From Takakia lepidozioides (Eukaryota; Streptophyta; Takakiopsida; Takakiales; Takakiaceae), in assembly GCA_030704615.1 (NCBI GenBank), contig CM060732.1, positions 70,163,053 to 70,227,052 of the forward strand: DNA of 64,000 nt, given 5' to 3'. Of this stretch, positions 43,909-55,117 are shown piece by piece. The notes under the pieces were generated by a model. That model was not told the origin of the DNA. It worked only from the letters and a program-made list of their open reading frames with translations, and ran no database searches. Positions within the stretch are counted from its first letter, which is position 1, and every line of letters starts with the position of its first letter. The position numbers and the translations under genes were made by a program.

Positions 43909-46747
43909 TACGACTACCTCCTCTGCTAAATGTCATTCACATACAAGATTGTGTGGAACAGGTAACCTGTACCTAAAGCCTAGACCAGCACGTCTGGGAT
44001 GCATTGATTCTTTTGTGTGTTATGTTCCCCATGCTATCTGTCTGCAAATTGGGCGTGGACGCGTTGTTGTGAGTGCCCTGGTTATGATTGTTTGCATGTG
44101 AAGTGCAGGTTCTTGTTTGATACCAGTACAGCTAGCATTGCTTTCACTGGATGCCTATTCTCCATATTATGGAGGAATGGAGAATATGGACAATTTTCGT
44201 CCCACTGTCTTTTGTTTACTTTGTGTCTACAGTTCCTAGGAGGTCCCTGTATGTCATTTATGTCATTATGACTTCCCATGTGAGGATCAGAAAAGTTCTC
44301 TATTGTCTGGCTAGGTTTTACCGCTCGTTTCTCAGTAGTTAGTCCTTCTTTGACATTAGAGTTCTGGCAGGAGTTGGTGGCCAACTTTACACCGAGCTCT
44401 ATCTGCTTGTCAAAGTATATGGAGGAGAGCGAAGCGGGCCTATGTATTGTGTATTCAAGTTGCTTCTTTAATTCAGGTCTTGTAATTTTTCCATGTTGAT
44501 TAGTATTTAGTCAAGTGAAAGCTACAAGATTTCTAGATGCTTTATCTGGTCCGGGACATCGTGCTAGAGCCCACTGAAAAGATTTTAAATACTGTATTGC
44601 ACTTTACAAACAAAATCAATTCACTCCAGTTACTAAATGTAGCAGTGGCCTCTTGTTTGTTGAACTAATTATGTTAGATCTTAATTGGATTAAAACACAT
44701 TTTTCGGTGCTATAGCTTTGGTTGGTCTGTCGTTAAAGCAGGGTAGTACCCAGGACTGGCCAAGGGGCTTGCGCGTTGAAAACCTGGTAGATTAACATCC
44801 ACCAGTTGAGAAAGGATACTTTTCTGTTAGCTCAATATAGGAATGTCAGTTCTTCTTTTCCTGCCACACTAGAGCAGTCTACAGTCTGTCTTCAGATCAT
44901 CACTGTTGTTTTGAGGTGCCTCCTAGATTTGCTTAGAAATTTTGACTTGATTTGTGTGTAGGACACACCTTAAAACTCTTCACTAATACTGAACCCATCT
45001 CTCTTACCATGCAATTGTCAAGCCTAGATTCTGTACCCAAGGGCTATCGCTCGGTCCTCTGCGGGTATCCCTTGTTTGTGGGGGAGTATGTAGAGCTTGT
45101 CAGAGGAATAGCACATTCTCAGGACCATATTACACTATTAATCCACCACATTCCCACTTGCACATCCAGTAAACAGAAAATATAGAGGACCAAGAGCCCA
45201 AGCCTCCAATGTCTATGCTATAACCTAATCTTCTGGAAGGTTAAGTCTCAACTCTCAATCACACTCACAAGCAGGATGGCATATTATTATGCATATTCTC
45301 CAAATATCCAGAGAATATGCTCCAGTGAAATTGCAATGTGCTTGCGCAAGAAAAATTGTGAAACTAGAGAGATTTTTGCTCATGTGTGTGAAACTTTTTC
45401 AAGACTCTGAGTTTTACGCGATTAAGGAGCTTTAGTAGACTTCTTTGCATGAGATTCCATCCACAAAAACATCTAGGAAAGAGCCATAAACTCAAATAGC
45501 TTTGAATGAAAATACAAAAATATTGTTTCATTGACTAAACAAGTTGTAGTTAGGTCTGTGTTTAGTAGAATGGTAAACCATGCCAAGTAAATAATGATGT
45601 AGTTGGCAGAAAAAGATTTTCAATGGCTATCATTGATACTTGGAGGAATTATTGTCAGGAAAAGAGTTTCCTGATGAAACTCTCTGTAACTGTACAGAAT
45701 TGTCCAACCTTGTGTCCGTTGGCATCCTCCATCATTGCCGACAAATCCTCTCTATGCTAAACCTATGTGGCTCCCATTTTGCCAAAGTTCAAACCCTCTA
45801 CCCCCTGAATTGCGCTAACATGACCATTTTTCCCTGATGCTCACGTGATACCAACCTCCACAAAATATAAGCTAGCTTCTTCCCACTTTGTCTATATCCC
45901 AGCAATAACATGTACATTCATTCAAGGAAAATCATTATCGCACAGGACTCGTTGCTTCCGCACAAAAGTCCCAACTGAAAATGTGCCACTTTTGAATCAC
46001 CATACTCAAGAGGTTCAATCCAACAAAACCTCCTCCTTAGTTAGACTTCCACAAATAACACATTCAATCTCAGTTTACTATAATGAGACAGACTCTCGAC
46101 AAAGGTAGTATAAACTGAAAGTGCATTAATTTGTCACTATCGCATGAGACAGTCGTTTATACATGACATAAAAGCAAGACAAGTATCATTTTCAAAGTTC
46201 GGTAGTGTGAGCAAGCTCAAGTGAGCAAAAACACCTATTTAAGGAACATCCAGAGAATATTTGCTGACTAGTTTTCCCTTTACTAAGTCGGTCCCAAATG
46301 TTACTTCTATTTTCATTCATTGAAGCCTACCCCACAGTGTCCATGTGGCGAAAATAACGATGTCAAGGTGTAAAAAGTGGCTATATGACATGTGGAACAT
46401 TTTTAATGGGTCCAGAGTCTCAAATTAGTTTGTGTTAGTTTAGTATGGTGAGGGTTACTAGCAAATCATTGTATGCTTGCGCTTCATTTAAATGGTCTTG
46501 GATGCACAAGACAAGTTTTGGACACGTTAAACATAATGATTAATATTTAAGGATGCTAGGTTTTTTAAGTTGGATAAAAAGAGAGATGACTCCGGCCAAG
46601 AAAAGAGCCACCTCAACTTACGGCTACTTGGATGAAAACAAGCATATATCATCACCAACCACCATTGGACATGGATGATGCAAGATGAAATGCCATTAAT
46701 ATCTAACGTCAAGTGTGTGTATACAAGGTTGGGTCATAATGATAACC
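43909..46747. other. 3' flank of SnRK1 and gene-poor spacer
   Basis: No protein, RNA gene or clear repeat was recognised. The first part is probably the SnRK1 3' untranslated region; the rest is AT-rich with short frames lacking conserved words. Confidence 0.45.
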
Positions 46748-46770
46748 AAAAAAAAAAAAAAAAAAAAAAA
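46748..46770. repeat. Poly-A tract
   Basis: A run of about 23 A after GATAACC. It may mark the 3' end of a plus-strand retroposed sequence, but no target duplication is evident. Confidence 0.6.
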
Positions 46771-48115
46771 CCTTATACATGTATTTTGAATCCTGCCTAT
46801 TATGAGTGTTATCTACATACTTGGATAACCGGCTCTAAGTAGTCATCCTATTAGGAAGATTATTTGGGTCTTTGGAAGACAATCTTGAAGAGCCCTTTGG
46901 AGGAGAATTGGAGGGTCATTAGAGAATTGTTTGAGGAGTATTTCAATGATAGTTTTTGTAGTCATTTGAGTGATTATAGAGGTACGGGGAAGGTAATACG
47001 GGATGAGAAAACCGATGTTGGGTTAGATGAGGTTAGCTCTTCTCCTCCATAGTCTTCTACACTCATAGTAGGTCAAAGTTTTTCCACAGGTAGAGACAAA
47101 GTCAGTCCATCATGATTGGAGTAATTAGCGCATTAGCACCACCACACAAATTTAGTTTTCCTTCGCTATTAACAAATCAACAAACAACAACATCCGTTGT
47201 ACAAATTTGAGGCCAATTTATCACTTCAACGATTCTAACATTAAGAGTGAGGAATATTATAAGATCAACGTTACAAAAAAAGTTTGATTTGGGTGTGGGA
47301 GAGAGTCAATGTGCTTCATTCCAATTACATGTTTATGTATGTCTTTGACTATGCATCATGTTAGTTTTATGTGGGCGCTTGTTTTTACAAGAGATTGGTT
47401 TGGATTTGATCATTGGCCAATCTTAGAGCGTGTTGTCAATAGTGAGGTAGGGTATTGATCAACGCACCACCAATATTTCTCCTATGGTGAGGGAGCTAGT
47501 AGGTTGATGACCAATAGACCATAGTTGTTGCAAATGTTTGATTTACAATCTTCGCGCGGATCACCACAGAGTAATCTATATACTGTGTGTGCAATTACAG
47601 ACTAGAGAGTGGCTGCGAGAAGCCTGCTACCGTTAATAATAGGGGCTCCATATATACCTCGCCGCAGCCAGCAAGGCTTTCTTGGTCGTCAAGATGTCAG
47701 TAGGAATGAAAGGTCCATGAATGGTGTTAATGTGCAAGAAGATGAGATGAGACCTCGTGGCCGGGTGGTTAGTAAGAAGCACAAGCTCGTCAATGGAAAC
47801 GGGTGTTTGCAAATGGATGTAGATATTGGTGTAGATGCAGGTTTGATATTTGATATTATAGGCCATAAACCGCAACAAATTCTCTATTTGGTTATTGTGT
47901 GGAAAAAATGTTGGAGACTCGCTGACAACTGATTTGGTTGAGAGATTTCAACATGGAGTTGTCAAAATCTTCGGAAACTTTTAGGTATTTCTACAAACAA
48001 CACAAATGTTAGTGGGTTTATAAGACAAGATATTTAGCTTAAACCAGAATCATAGTGCACCTTTATATGATTTAGAGTTGTTTGACGCAATTCCGTGTAT
48101 GTATGAAGATCATCC
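46771..48115. other. Gene-poor spacer, repeat-like
   Basis: Contains open frames such as 46,864-47,052 and 47,609-47,932 that I do not recognise. A GTGGCCGGGTGGTTAG word near 47,759 resembles a tRNA A box but has no matching B box nearby. Probably decayed repeats. Confidence 0.35.
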
Positions 48116-48190
48116 AATAGATGGCCTAGTGATTAGGACACAATGATCTTGTCTTACAAGTGGTCGTGAGTTCAAAGCCACTAGTTAGAT
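48116..48190 (+). mobile_element. tRNA-derived SINE head
   Basis: Bases 48,122-48,136 (TGGCCTAGTGATTAG) fit the RNA polymerase III A box and 48,168-48,179 (GAGTTCAAAGCC) fit the B box, with tRNA-like spacing of about 45 bp. The sequence between reads like an anticodon arm and variable loop (GGACACAATGATCTTGTCTT). It lacks a foldable acceptor stem, so it reads as a SINE, not a tRNA gene. Confidence 0.55.
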
Positions 48191-50175
48191 ATAACACAGC
48201 TATAAAAAAGAGGTCGTTTGGTCAACCAATTACTTAATGTGTGGGTATATGGGATTTTTGAGTCTTTGGGGGAGCCATGTTGCCCTGGTTACGACTATTA
48301 GAAGGTGTTCACCTTCCAAACAAAAGACAATAGACCTTCGAGGTGAAATGACACCATAATTTATGTTTGTTTCGGCAAAAGTATTTTTCTATATCGAGAG
48401 AGATGCAATATTTTTTTTCATTTGTTATGGGATTCCATGGAAGAGATGTATGAGGCTACAAAAATATCCCGCAAGTACTCCGGAGTTGTGGGTATCATTG
48501 AGTTCGATGATTTTTTTAAAGTTTAACAGTGATACGACTTGCAACAAAATTTGAGTCACACACAATTATTGTTTACACCATGCACTGTGTTGTGGAAGGG
48601 ATTGTTTCAGGATTTCGAGTATCACCAATGAATGATTATAATCATAAGTATTGGCGGGGATGCAAATTGAGAAACGGATGACATTGTATTATTTACCCAA
48701 CTAGATCTCTAATATTCAGACATGGTAGCACCAGAGCATTAGCAACTTTTGTAAACTTCTCCATTCTCATCATGTGGTAGAAGTTCAAATGGTTCCAACT
48801 CCATAACCACTTGTACTACTTGTTCTACTCAGAGCTTGTAAGAATTTCAACATAGCCTAATGAGAATGTAAGGGAATGAGTTCATACTATGTGCGTATGA
48901 TAGATGTAACCCAGTGTATGGGAGTTCCGAGATCAGTTTCAATTCTGCTATGGGATATTAGATAGTAAGCTCAAAACAAGGATGTGGGATGCAACTTGGT
49001 TACAAGCGATCCAACCTACTCCGACAAATGTGTTTTTGTTGATAGAGCAGATAGAAAGATCAATATGATGGAAGAACAAGTCGTGACTACAAGGTTTGGT
49101 AAAGAGATCCAACACAACATTGTTGATAGTCAGCAATCACAACCTTCTCATAAACCTCTTAAGCTTTTTGTCCAACATTCCATATCAAAAATTGAATTGC
49201 AGTATGAACTCCCAACACCTCATATGAGTGTACACTATACACCTCCGGCCTCAAATTCTCATTGGGCTTGTGTTAGAACTCAAACTTTACCCCCTAGGAA
49301 TTTCTCCACTGTGACAACTCACGAAAGAATTCCACAATCAGGTTGAACGTTAGTACATCAAATACTGATTGTAACGGAAGCTTGGTTGGTTTTAGCTCTA
49401 GAACCATCAATACCATTTGTTTCATTGTTGGTTGTAGAAGCTACTAGTGTTGTTGCTAATACCATGCCATAAGTATTGGAGGTGTAATTGAATGACCAAT
49501 ACACCTTACATTCTTTAATCCGCTGGGATGCCCAACGCTGCGACGCCAGGGGGTCGCAACGGGAGAGAGATGAAATTTTCATACTTGCAAGAAACGGCTG
49601 TAAAGCCTGCCCTTGGCAGCTTTTGTAGGCAAGTGTCTTTGCACACTCAATGACCACCACCACAGTTGTGAACAACTCCCAAAAAAAAAAAAATTCCAGC
49701 AAAAAGAATGTAGCGGAGAGCCACTAAAAGAGACCAAGAAAAAGCCAACTCATCTAAAAAAAGTAGCAGCAATCTACTAAAAGAATCCAAGAAAAAACCA
49801 ACTCCTCTCTAAAAGCAGCAGCAATCCAGCCTGTTTGGCCCTCTGCCTGGGAGCTTGACACTGCCATTGAAATTGTTCTTCAATTCAAGTGGGTCACCAA
49901 CATCAGTCCTCTGGATATGATGTCTACAATATCTGTGTCAATCAAGCCATTGAGCTTGTACATGTGAAGTCAGGTCGTCGCACTTGCAATAAAAGGACAA
50001 AGTTTCTTGTCCACAATATAGGTTTCTTGTGGATAACTTTGCAACAAGTGGTCGCACTTGGGTTATATCACTTGGATTTCAAGTTCAAAGTGTACGTCGT
50101 CAGTTGTTTCCTTTTGCTTCTTATCTCGTCAAACGTAGCAAGCATGGCTAATGTTTGAGATCTAGGCAATATCAT
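48191..50175. other. Decayed repeat-like spacer
   Basis: No recognisable gene. The frame 48,984-49,346 is open for 120 codons but has no family resemblance I can support. A near-duplicate pair of short units (CACTAAAAGAGACCAAGAAAAA near 49,722 and CTACTAAAAGAATCCAAGAA near 49,775) is present. Confidence 0.35.
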
Positions 50176-50396
50176 GAGGTTTTCAGGACAAAACTTCCAT
50201 ATGTGGCAGTTTCAGATGAAAGCTCTCTTTATTGGAAAGGAGCTGATGGACATAGTTGATGGCACCACAACGTGACCTTCTAGTTATGCCGAGGGTTTAG
50301 CTGCTTGGATCAAGAAAGATAATCAGGCAGTCTTTCTTTTGTGCCAAGCCGTGGAGGAGAAGGTATCCAAGTATATCATGGGATGCAAGACCTCCA
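50176..50396 (+). mobile_element. Ty1/Copia gag fragment
   Basis: The plus strand reads, with breaks, FSGQNFHMWQFQMKALFIGK then ELMDIVDGTT, and after a stop AAWIKKDNQAVFLLCQAVEE then KVSKYIMGCKTS. This is the order of the gag (UBN2/DUF4219-type) part of Copia polyproteins: a WxxxMxxxL stretch, a WxxVDGT-like word, then a WxKKDxxAxxxL stretch. Stops and missing flanks show a relic. No LTR, integrase or reverse transcriptase is seen near it. Confidence 0.7.
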
Positions 50397-50639
50397 GAAT
50401 ACACCTTTTGATCTCAGTCCAGACAAGAAAGTGGTCAGAAATATCAATTCTATCAACCATCACTTTGCACACTGGGGGGAACAACTCCTTATCCACTATG
50501 AGAAATCCGCAATGTACTATTCCCCAATTTGAGTTTTTTCACGAGTCCACTGCAAAGTGTCTTCTGTGGACCTATTGTTCAAGGTCAGAAGCTGAAGTTA
50601 TACCTGCGAATTGATAAGTCTATCCATTGGAATTATGCT

Positions 50640-50870
50640 CCTCAACAAAAAGCCCTATGGCATCGTCTTGTTGTAGATCCTTGCCTACCCGGCCATTAAA
50701 GTCGACATGACCACATGGTCTTTGGTGAGGAATTTACCACAGTCCAGCTCGACTTCTTCGAAGGCTTTCTCTGCGTCAACGCTAAGGGTTCCCTTAGTAG
50801 GCATGTAGACACAACCCACAAGGAGGTCCTTAGCCCTCATACCGCCCTTCCATTTTAGGTGACTCCTCAA
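50640..50870 (-). mobile_element. LINE endonuclease fragment
   Basis: The minus strand reads KDLLVGCVYMPTKGTLSVDA, then EEVELDCGKFLTKDHVVM. After a one-base change of frame it continues DFNGRVGKDLQQDDAIG. CVYMPT and the DFN-x-RVG word are the Tyr/Pro and catalytic Asp-x-Asn parts of the apurinic-type endonuclease (exo_endo_phos) of non-LTR retrotransposons. Only this short segment remains. Confidence 0.7.
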
Positions 50871-51738
50871 AGTGCTGAAACAATCCATTCTACTATATGA
50901 ATGATGTGAGCAGCTGTGCGTGGCATATTTGTTGCAAATCGTACCAATTGTCGAACTTCTAAACAAAATCATCCAATTCTATGGTCACAATTTTGAAGTA
51001 TCGATGGGATCTTTTCATAGCACTATATGTATCTCGTTCATGGTGTTCCACAACAATGACAAAAAAACATGCATTGTGCACACCACCTCTTGGCACAAAC
51101 ATCGAGTCTATCTTAGACTCTGAATCAGATGAAGATGGAGGAGGTAAAGATGGTCTACGTCACCCCGTGCCTTATAAACCTTGTGATAGTTATACTTTTT
51201 GTAAAAACAACACTTTGGAAAGTAAAATAAAGTTTGTTTAACATCCAGTGAATTTACAGAGCCTACTGCTCAACATACAAACATTATGATAACTTTATGG
51301 TGAAACCTCTCAACCAAATCAATTGTCAAACCAATCTCTAACTTTTTTTTTCACACTGTAACCGAATAGAGAACCTATTGGGGCTTATGGCTTATAATGC
51401 TAGGTATCGAACCTACACCTACATCCACTACAAACATTCTAGTTATGGTCTGTTAGTTATCATCCATCCTCATCACCATCAACATGCTCTAGAATTGGCC
51501 AATGATCATATCCGAACCCACCTATGATAAAAACAAGCGGCAACACAAAATTGACGTAAGCCCTATTCTTATAGCTTTATGGGGCAGGTTATAGAGCAGA
51601 ATTGGGGGTATTATTAGGGCGTCAAACGTGAGCCCCCCCCGGGCAGGAGCTTACACGTAAGAACCCTGCAACGTGGGGAAAAATGTGTAACGCTCATCTA
51701 GCCGTTGGATCTATGGCTTTCCATCGGGCTTTACGCAG
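50871..51738. other. Spacer between relics
   Basis: No gene or repeat is recognised. A frame at 50,981-51,241 is open but unrecognised. Confidence 0.35.
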
Positions 51739-51889
51739 GGTGAGGCAATATCCCGACGGGCTTCCAGTACCGAGGTCCTATAATACGTGGGTAAGGCATT
51801 ATCCCGCGGGGCTTCCAGTATAATCCTTGGGCTCCGCCCACGTATTATAGGACCTCGGTACTGGAAGCCCCTCCGGATAATGCCTCACC
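51739..51889. repeat. Foldback (inverted) repeat
   Basis: Arms 51,739-51,791 and 51,837-51,889 are inverted copies. The inner 34 bases of each arm match perfectly (contain CCGAGGTCCTATAATACGTG); the outer part has a few mismatches. A 45-bp loop itself repeats the GCATTATCCCGCGGGGCTTC part of the arm. The whole could fold into a long hairpin. Confidence 0.85.
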
Positions 51890-52033
51890 TTGTACAAAAT
51901 GCATGGTCAAGCATGTGGGTACCGAAGAAATACAAACCCAACTAAAAAGAAGCATGCCTCTCTCCCACTAAAAAGTAGGGAAGATAAGTTGGAGCAGAAA
52001 TTTTACAAAGGAGTGGAAAGTTGCTTTCCAATA

Positions 52034-52391
52034 GAGTTATCCGTAAAGTGAGCCTGGGTTTGGTACCCTGTTTGGACCCGAGTTACGGGTTTCATCCTGA
52101 GTTTGAGTTAATCCGTAAAGTGCAGAAAACTGAGCACGAAGTCAGAAAAGAGGGCACCAAATCATAAACTGGGGATGAGGGCAACCGCTACTATGGCGCG
52201 AGCTCGTGAGCTCTGACCGACTAACAAAACTCGGCACCAAACTCCTTTCACCCCCATTTTCCTAGTCCTGGCAGTTTGGTCCCGTGTTTTTTTCTAGTCG
52301 TACCGCTTGATCCTGAGATTCGAGTTTCATACCGAGTTTTGGCCAAACTCAGGGTTCTCATGCCGAGTTTGGGACCCTTTCCGGATAACTC
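52034..52391. mobile_element. MITE with TA-flanked terminal inverted repeats
   Basis: The left end GAGTTATCCGTAAAG (from 52,034) is matched on the other strand by GAGTTATCCGGAAAG (ending 52,391). TA lies directly outside each end (52,032-52,033 and 52,392-52,393), as in Tc1/mariner-derived (Stowaway-like) MITEs. Inside, GAGTTT, ACCCTG and CCGAGTT words recur in inverted order, extending the symmetry. Length is 358 bp with no coding sequence. Confidence 0.7.
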
Positions 52392-52393
52392 TA

Positions 52394-53794
52394 ATAGTCG
52401 AAAAATTGTGGGTCCTGGAGCAAGGCGGGGAGCTCAAATTTCAGGAAGACTAATGAGAGGGAACTTTCCACTATCAGAAATGGCGGTCATGATAGTTGGC
52501 TCATCAACAGAAGTATAGGAGATCAAAGCTTTTATGGGAGATCTCTATGTTAGAGACACAGAAAGGTGGTAGGATTCATGACACATTTCAATGCATTTTC
52601 CCTGGAGTCCACATGTGTATGCTGGAAGCCATTGCAACTTGACACAATTGCTGACCAATTGAGGGCAATCGAGCAAGTTTTCATGTCTATGAACTTAATA
52701 GGACCTAGAAGGAATTGTTGGATACAAGTTACAACCGGGGTGTTAGTCTTTCAGCTAAGGCAAATGGGCCCCCACTTAATACGAGGGTCACATGGTCATG
52801 TGTGTTTTTGTCTCGAGGCTAAGAAACTACTATGAACCATGTTTCTCTTCAAAGGGACCAAATGCAAGTCTCCGATGTCTAATGCACCAATGGTTTCTGC
52901 ATATAGTACTGCCACCTTCAAGAATACAACCTCAAAGGTTGAAGCACGAGATTACTGGCAGCTTTGTGACTTCAGTGAAGACAGTCTCAGAGTGGGGCTT
53001 TGACTCAATTCCTCAATCCCAATTGTAAGTGATAATAAACCTCCAACTGGCTCAGCTTGCAGGGCATTTGTCAGATGCTTTCACTCCCACCTGAAGCTGT
53101 CCAGGCACATCAAGCACTCTTGTATGGAGACACGCATATTCAGAGCAGTAAAAGAGGGGAGGGAGGGTGTGGTTACTCGTAGGCACTGATGTACCACTGT
53201 ATGCAAGGTGTGCATCACCAATGTTGGTGTAGCCATTTCCTTTGTTCTGACAAGATGGTGAAATCCTGATCTTCCCATGGTGCACTTCTGAGTAGATGAT
53301 GCCTTCATAAACTGACAGAAAACAAATACCAAGAGCAAAGTAAGCCCTACAATCCACATTCGTGCGATGTGGTGACCGGAGAAAGGCACCTGACACTTGG
53401 AATCTGACTATCTGCCTTGCAGTTCAGCTAACAATCAGTGCTCCAGAGATGTGAATGATGACAGTAGGTGGGCACAAAAGCTGAGGAGCCTCCTTGTCCC
53501 TTCTGTGTCTATCCTACCAAAATAAAAGGGTCCAATATGGGTTTGGGCAACCTTGTTTTCCCTGGTTAACTTGTGGAGAAGTAGGTGGGAACATATGCCC
53601 TGACCCTCCTGCATGCAACTGAAATTTCAGTATGGCTTCACTCAATCCTACAAACTCCATTCCGACTACCTGAACGTTCCAATCAAAGAGAGTCAAGACA
53701 AGTATCCACAAGGATTGAAAAGAACTCACTGGCTACAGATGCAGAGATCCCCTCTTCCCTTGCAACTAAAGAAGAAAGAGATCATGAGAGAAGG
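52394..53794. other. Spacer and 3' flank of the N-myristoyltransferase gene
   Basis: No gene is recognised. The short frames on both strands show no conserved words. The part next to 53,795 is probably the 3' untranslated region of the minus-strand gene. Confidence 0.45.
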
Positions 53795-55117
53795 CTACAG
53801 GAGAACAAGGCCCAGTTCCACAGGTTTGAGAGGGGCCCGGAGGGAGTAATTATAGAGATAGTAGTGCAGGTGCCCATCTCCAGGCCCAAATTTCAGCTCC
53901 TTGAGAAATGTTTCATTGTGCATGATGTCCAATGCATTGAACACATCATAGTCTTTCTGCTTTGCCATGATGAGGAGATCATTCATGAGTTGGAGTAAAG
54001 GGGTGGTTTTAGCCACATTGTAGTATGAATATGCCGCCTTCAGCAAAGAGTGCGTATCATTGCCAATGATGGTCGAAGGAAGTGTGTAGAAGCTGCAAAA
54101 ATCGGTGACATCATGGCTCTCTGGGTGTTCGACCACATAGCTATTCACCACATTTTCAATCGGCAGAAGCAAGTGCTCTACATCCTCCTCTGTGAAATGG
54201 GGTGCAACAGTAAACTGTGCAAGATACTGTTGAAGGAGCTGTGCCACGGCAGGGGCATCTCGTCTCTCCATCTCCCGAAACCCAGCAGTAACCGTCTCGT
54301 CAGGCAGGCGGTAAAGTTTGATTGTTCGACTCATGGTCATGCGGGCGGCCAGCCTTGAGAACCCTACGTCAATGAGCTTTTTAGGGTTGAGAGATCTGTG
54401 CCAGTACTGACATGTGGCTATAGGCGTGGGAAGCACCACCCCTGCTGTGTAGGCAGCCTGCCAAATGTTCTCCAAGTGCACACGCCTAGTAACTTCTTTG
54501 ATCAATACGGGAGCGAGCCTCTTAGATCTAAGCTTCTTATGCACGCATAGAAAGTTGATCTCTGCCATCAACACCACAGTGTCGTGGGCCCTTACACGCG
54601 CAGGCACCCCTGTAATGAAGGCCACAAGCTTCTTAGAAGCTTTTGCCCGCACGCCTATATGCCAGTTGGGAAAGTACCCTGGGGGCTTCAGGGCCCATCT
54701 TAGAAACTCGACAGAGTAATCAAACCGGAACATGTTGTCATCATCTTCAACGTAGTTATTGGTAAGCAGGGTGTACACCTCCTTCATGGATTTATCATCG
54801 GTGATATCACAAGTGCACCATTCGTAGTTCTTTGGCAGATTGAGAGGCTCCTGCCGCACCTCTGAAAGCTCTTGGGGTGGCTCGATGGGCCCTTCCAGAA
54901 ATCCCCCCTGCTCCCTGTCATTGAATTGCCCTACCGGTTGCGTCTCCCAGAATTTATGCTTCTTCTCCAGCGTGAGTGCCCTCTGTGCCTTCTTACTCAG
55001 GCCTTCTGTCCCTCCTCGCCCCATTGACATCAACCCACGCGCCTCGCCATCCCCTGAGACAGACTCCTCCGCATTCGAATCGGCAGATTTAACTGGCACT
55101 CCCTTGTTATCGGCCAT
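53795..55117 (-). CDS. NMT1: Glycylpeptide N-tetradecanoyltransferase (N-myristoyltransferase)
   Basis: Transfers myristate from myristoyl-CoA to the N-terminal glycine of proteins in the cytosol. A single uninterrupted frame of 440 residues runs from ATG at 55,117 to the stop at 53,795, about the usual family length. Visible family features: HKFWETQPVGQF near the start, LPKNYEWCTCDI, the N-terminal GNAT half with MFRFDYSVEFLRWALKPPGY and AEINFLCVHKKLRSKRLAP (acyl-CoA site), the second half with FRFLLCTL-type sequence here as CQYWHRSLNPKKLIDVGF and SFYTLPSTIIGN, then DVFNALDIMHNETFLKELKF and the C-terminus ending GLVLL, whose terminal carboxylate acts as the catalytic base in this family. It has no introns although its neighbours have many. 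The start is supported by the low-complexity, lysine-containing N-terminus typical of the family. Confidence 0.96.
   Translation of the reverse strand: MADNKGVPVKSADSNAEESVSGDGEARGLMSMGRGGTEGLSKKAQRALTLEKKHKFWETQPVGQFNDREQGGFLEGPIEPPQELSEVRQEPLNLPKNYEWCTCDITDDKSMKEVYTLLTNNYVEDDDNMFRFDYSVEFLRWALKPPGYFPNWHIGVRAKASKKLVAFITGVPARVRAHDTVVLMAEINFLCVHKKLRSKRLAPVLIKEVTRRVHLENIWQAAYTAGVVLPTPIATCQYWHRSLNPKKLIDVGFSRLAARMTMSRTIKLYRLPDETVTAGFREMERRDAPAVAQLLQQYLAQFTVAPHFTEEDVEHLLLPIENVVNSYVVEHPESHDVTDFCSFYTLPSTIIGNDTHSLLKAAYSYYNVAKTTPLLQLMNDLLIMAKQKDYDVFNALDIMHNETFLKELKFGPGDGHLHYYLYNYSLRAPLKPVELGLVLL

Noticed and set aside
48984-49346. 120-codon plus-strand frame as a gene or Copia integrase piece
   Set aside because: No conserved integrase or polymerase word can be seen; neighbouring sequence is decayed repeat.
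53585-54358. Plus-strand frames opposite the NMT gene
   Set aside because: They are shadows of the well-supported NMT coding sequence.
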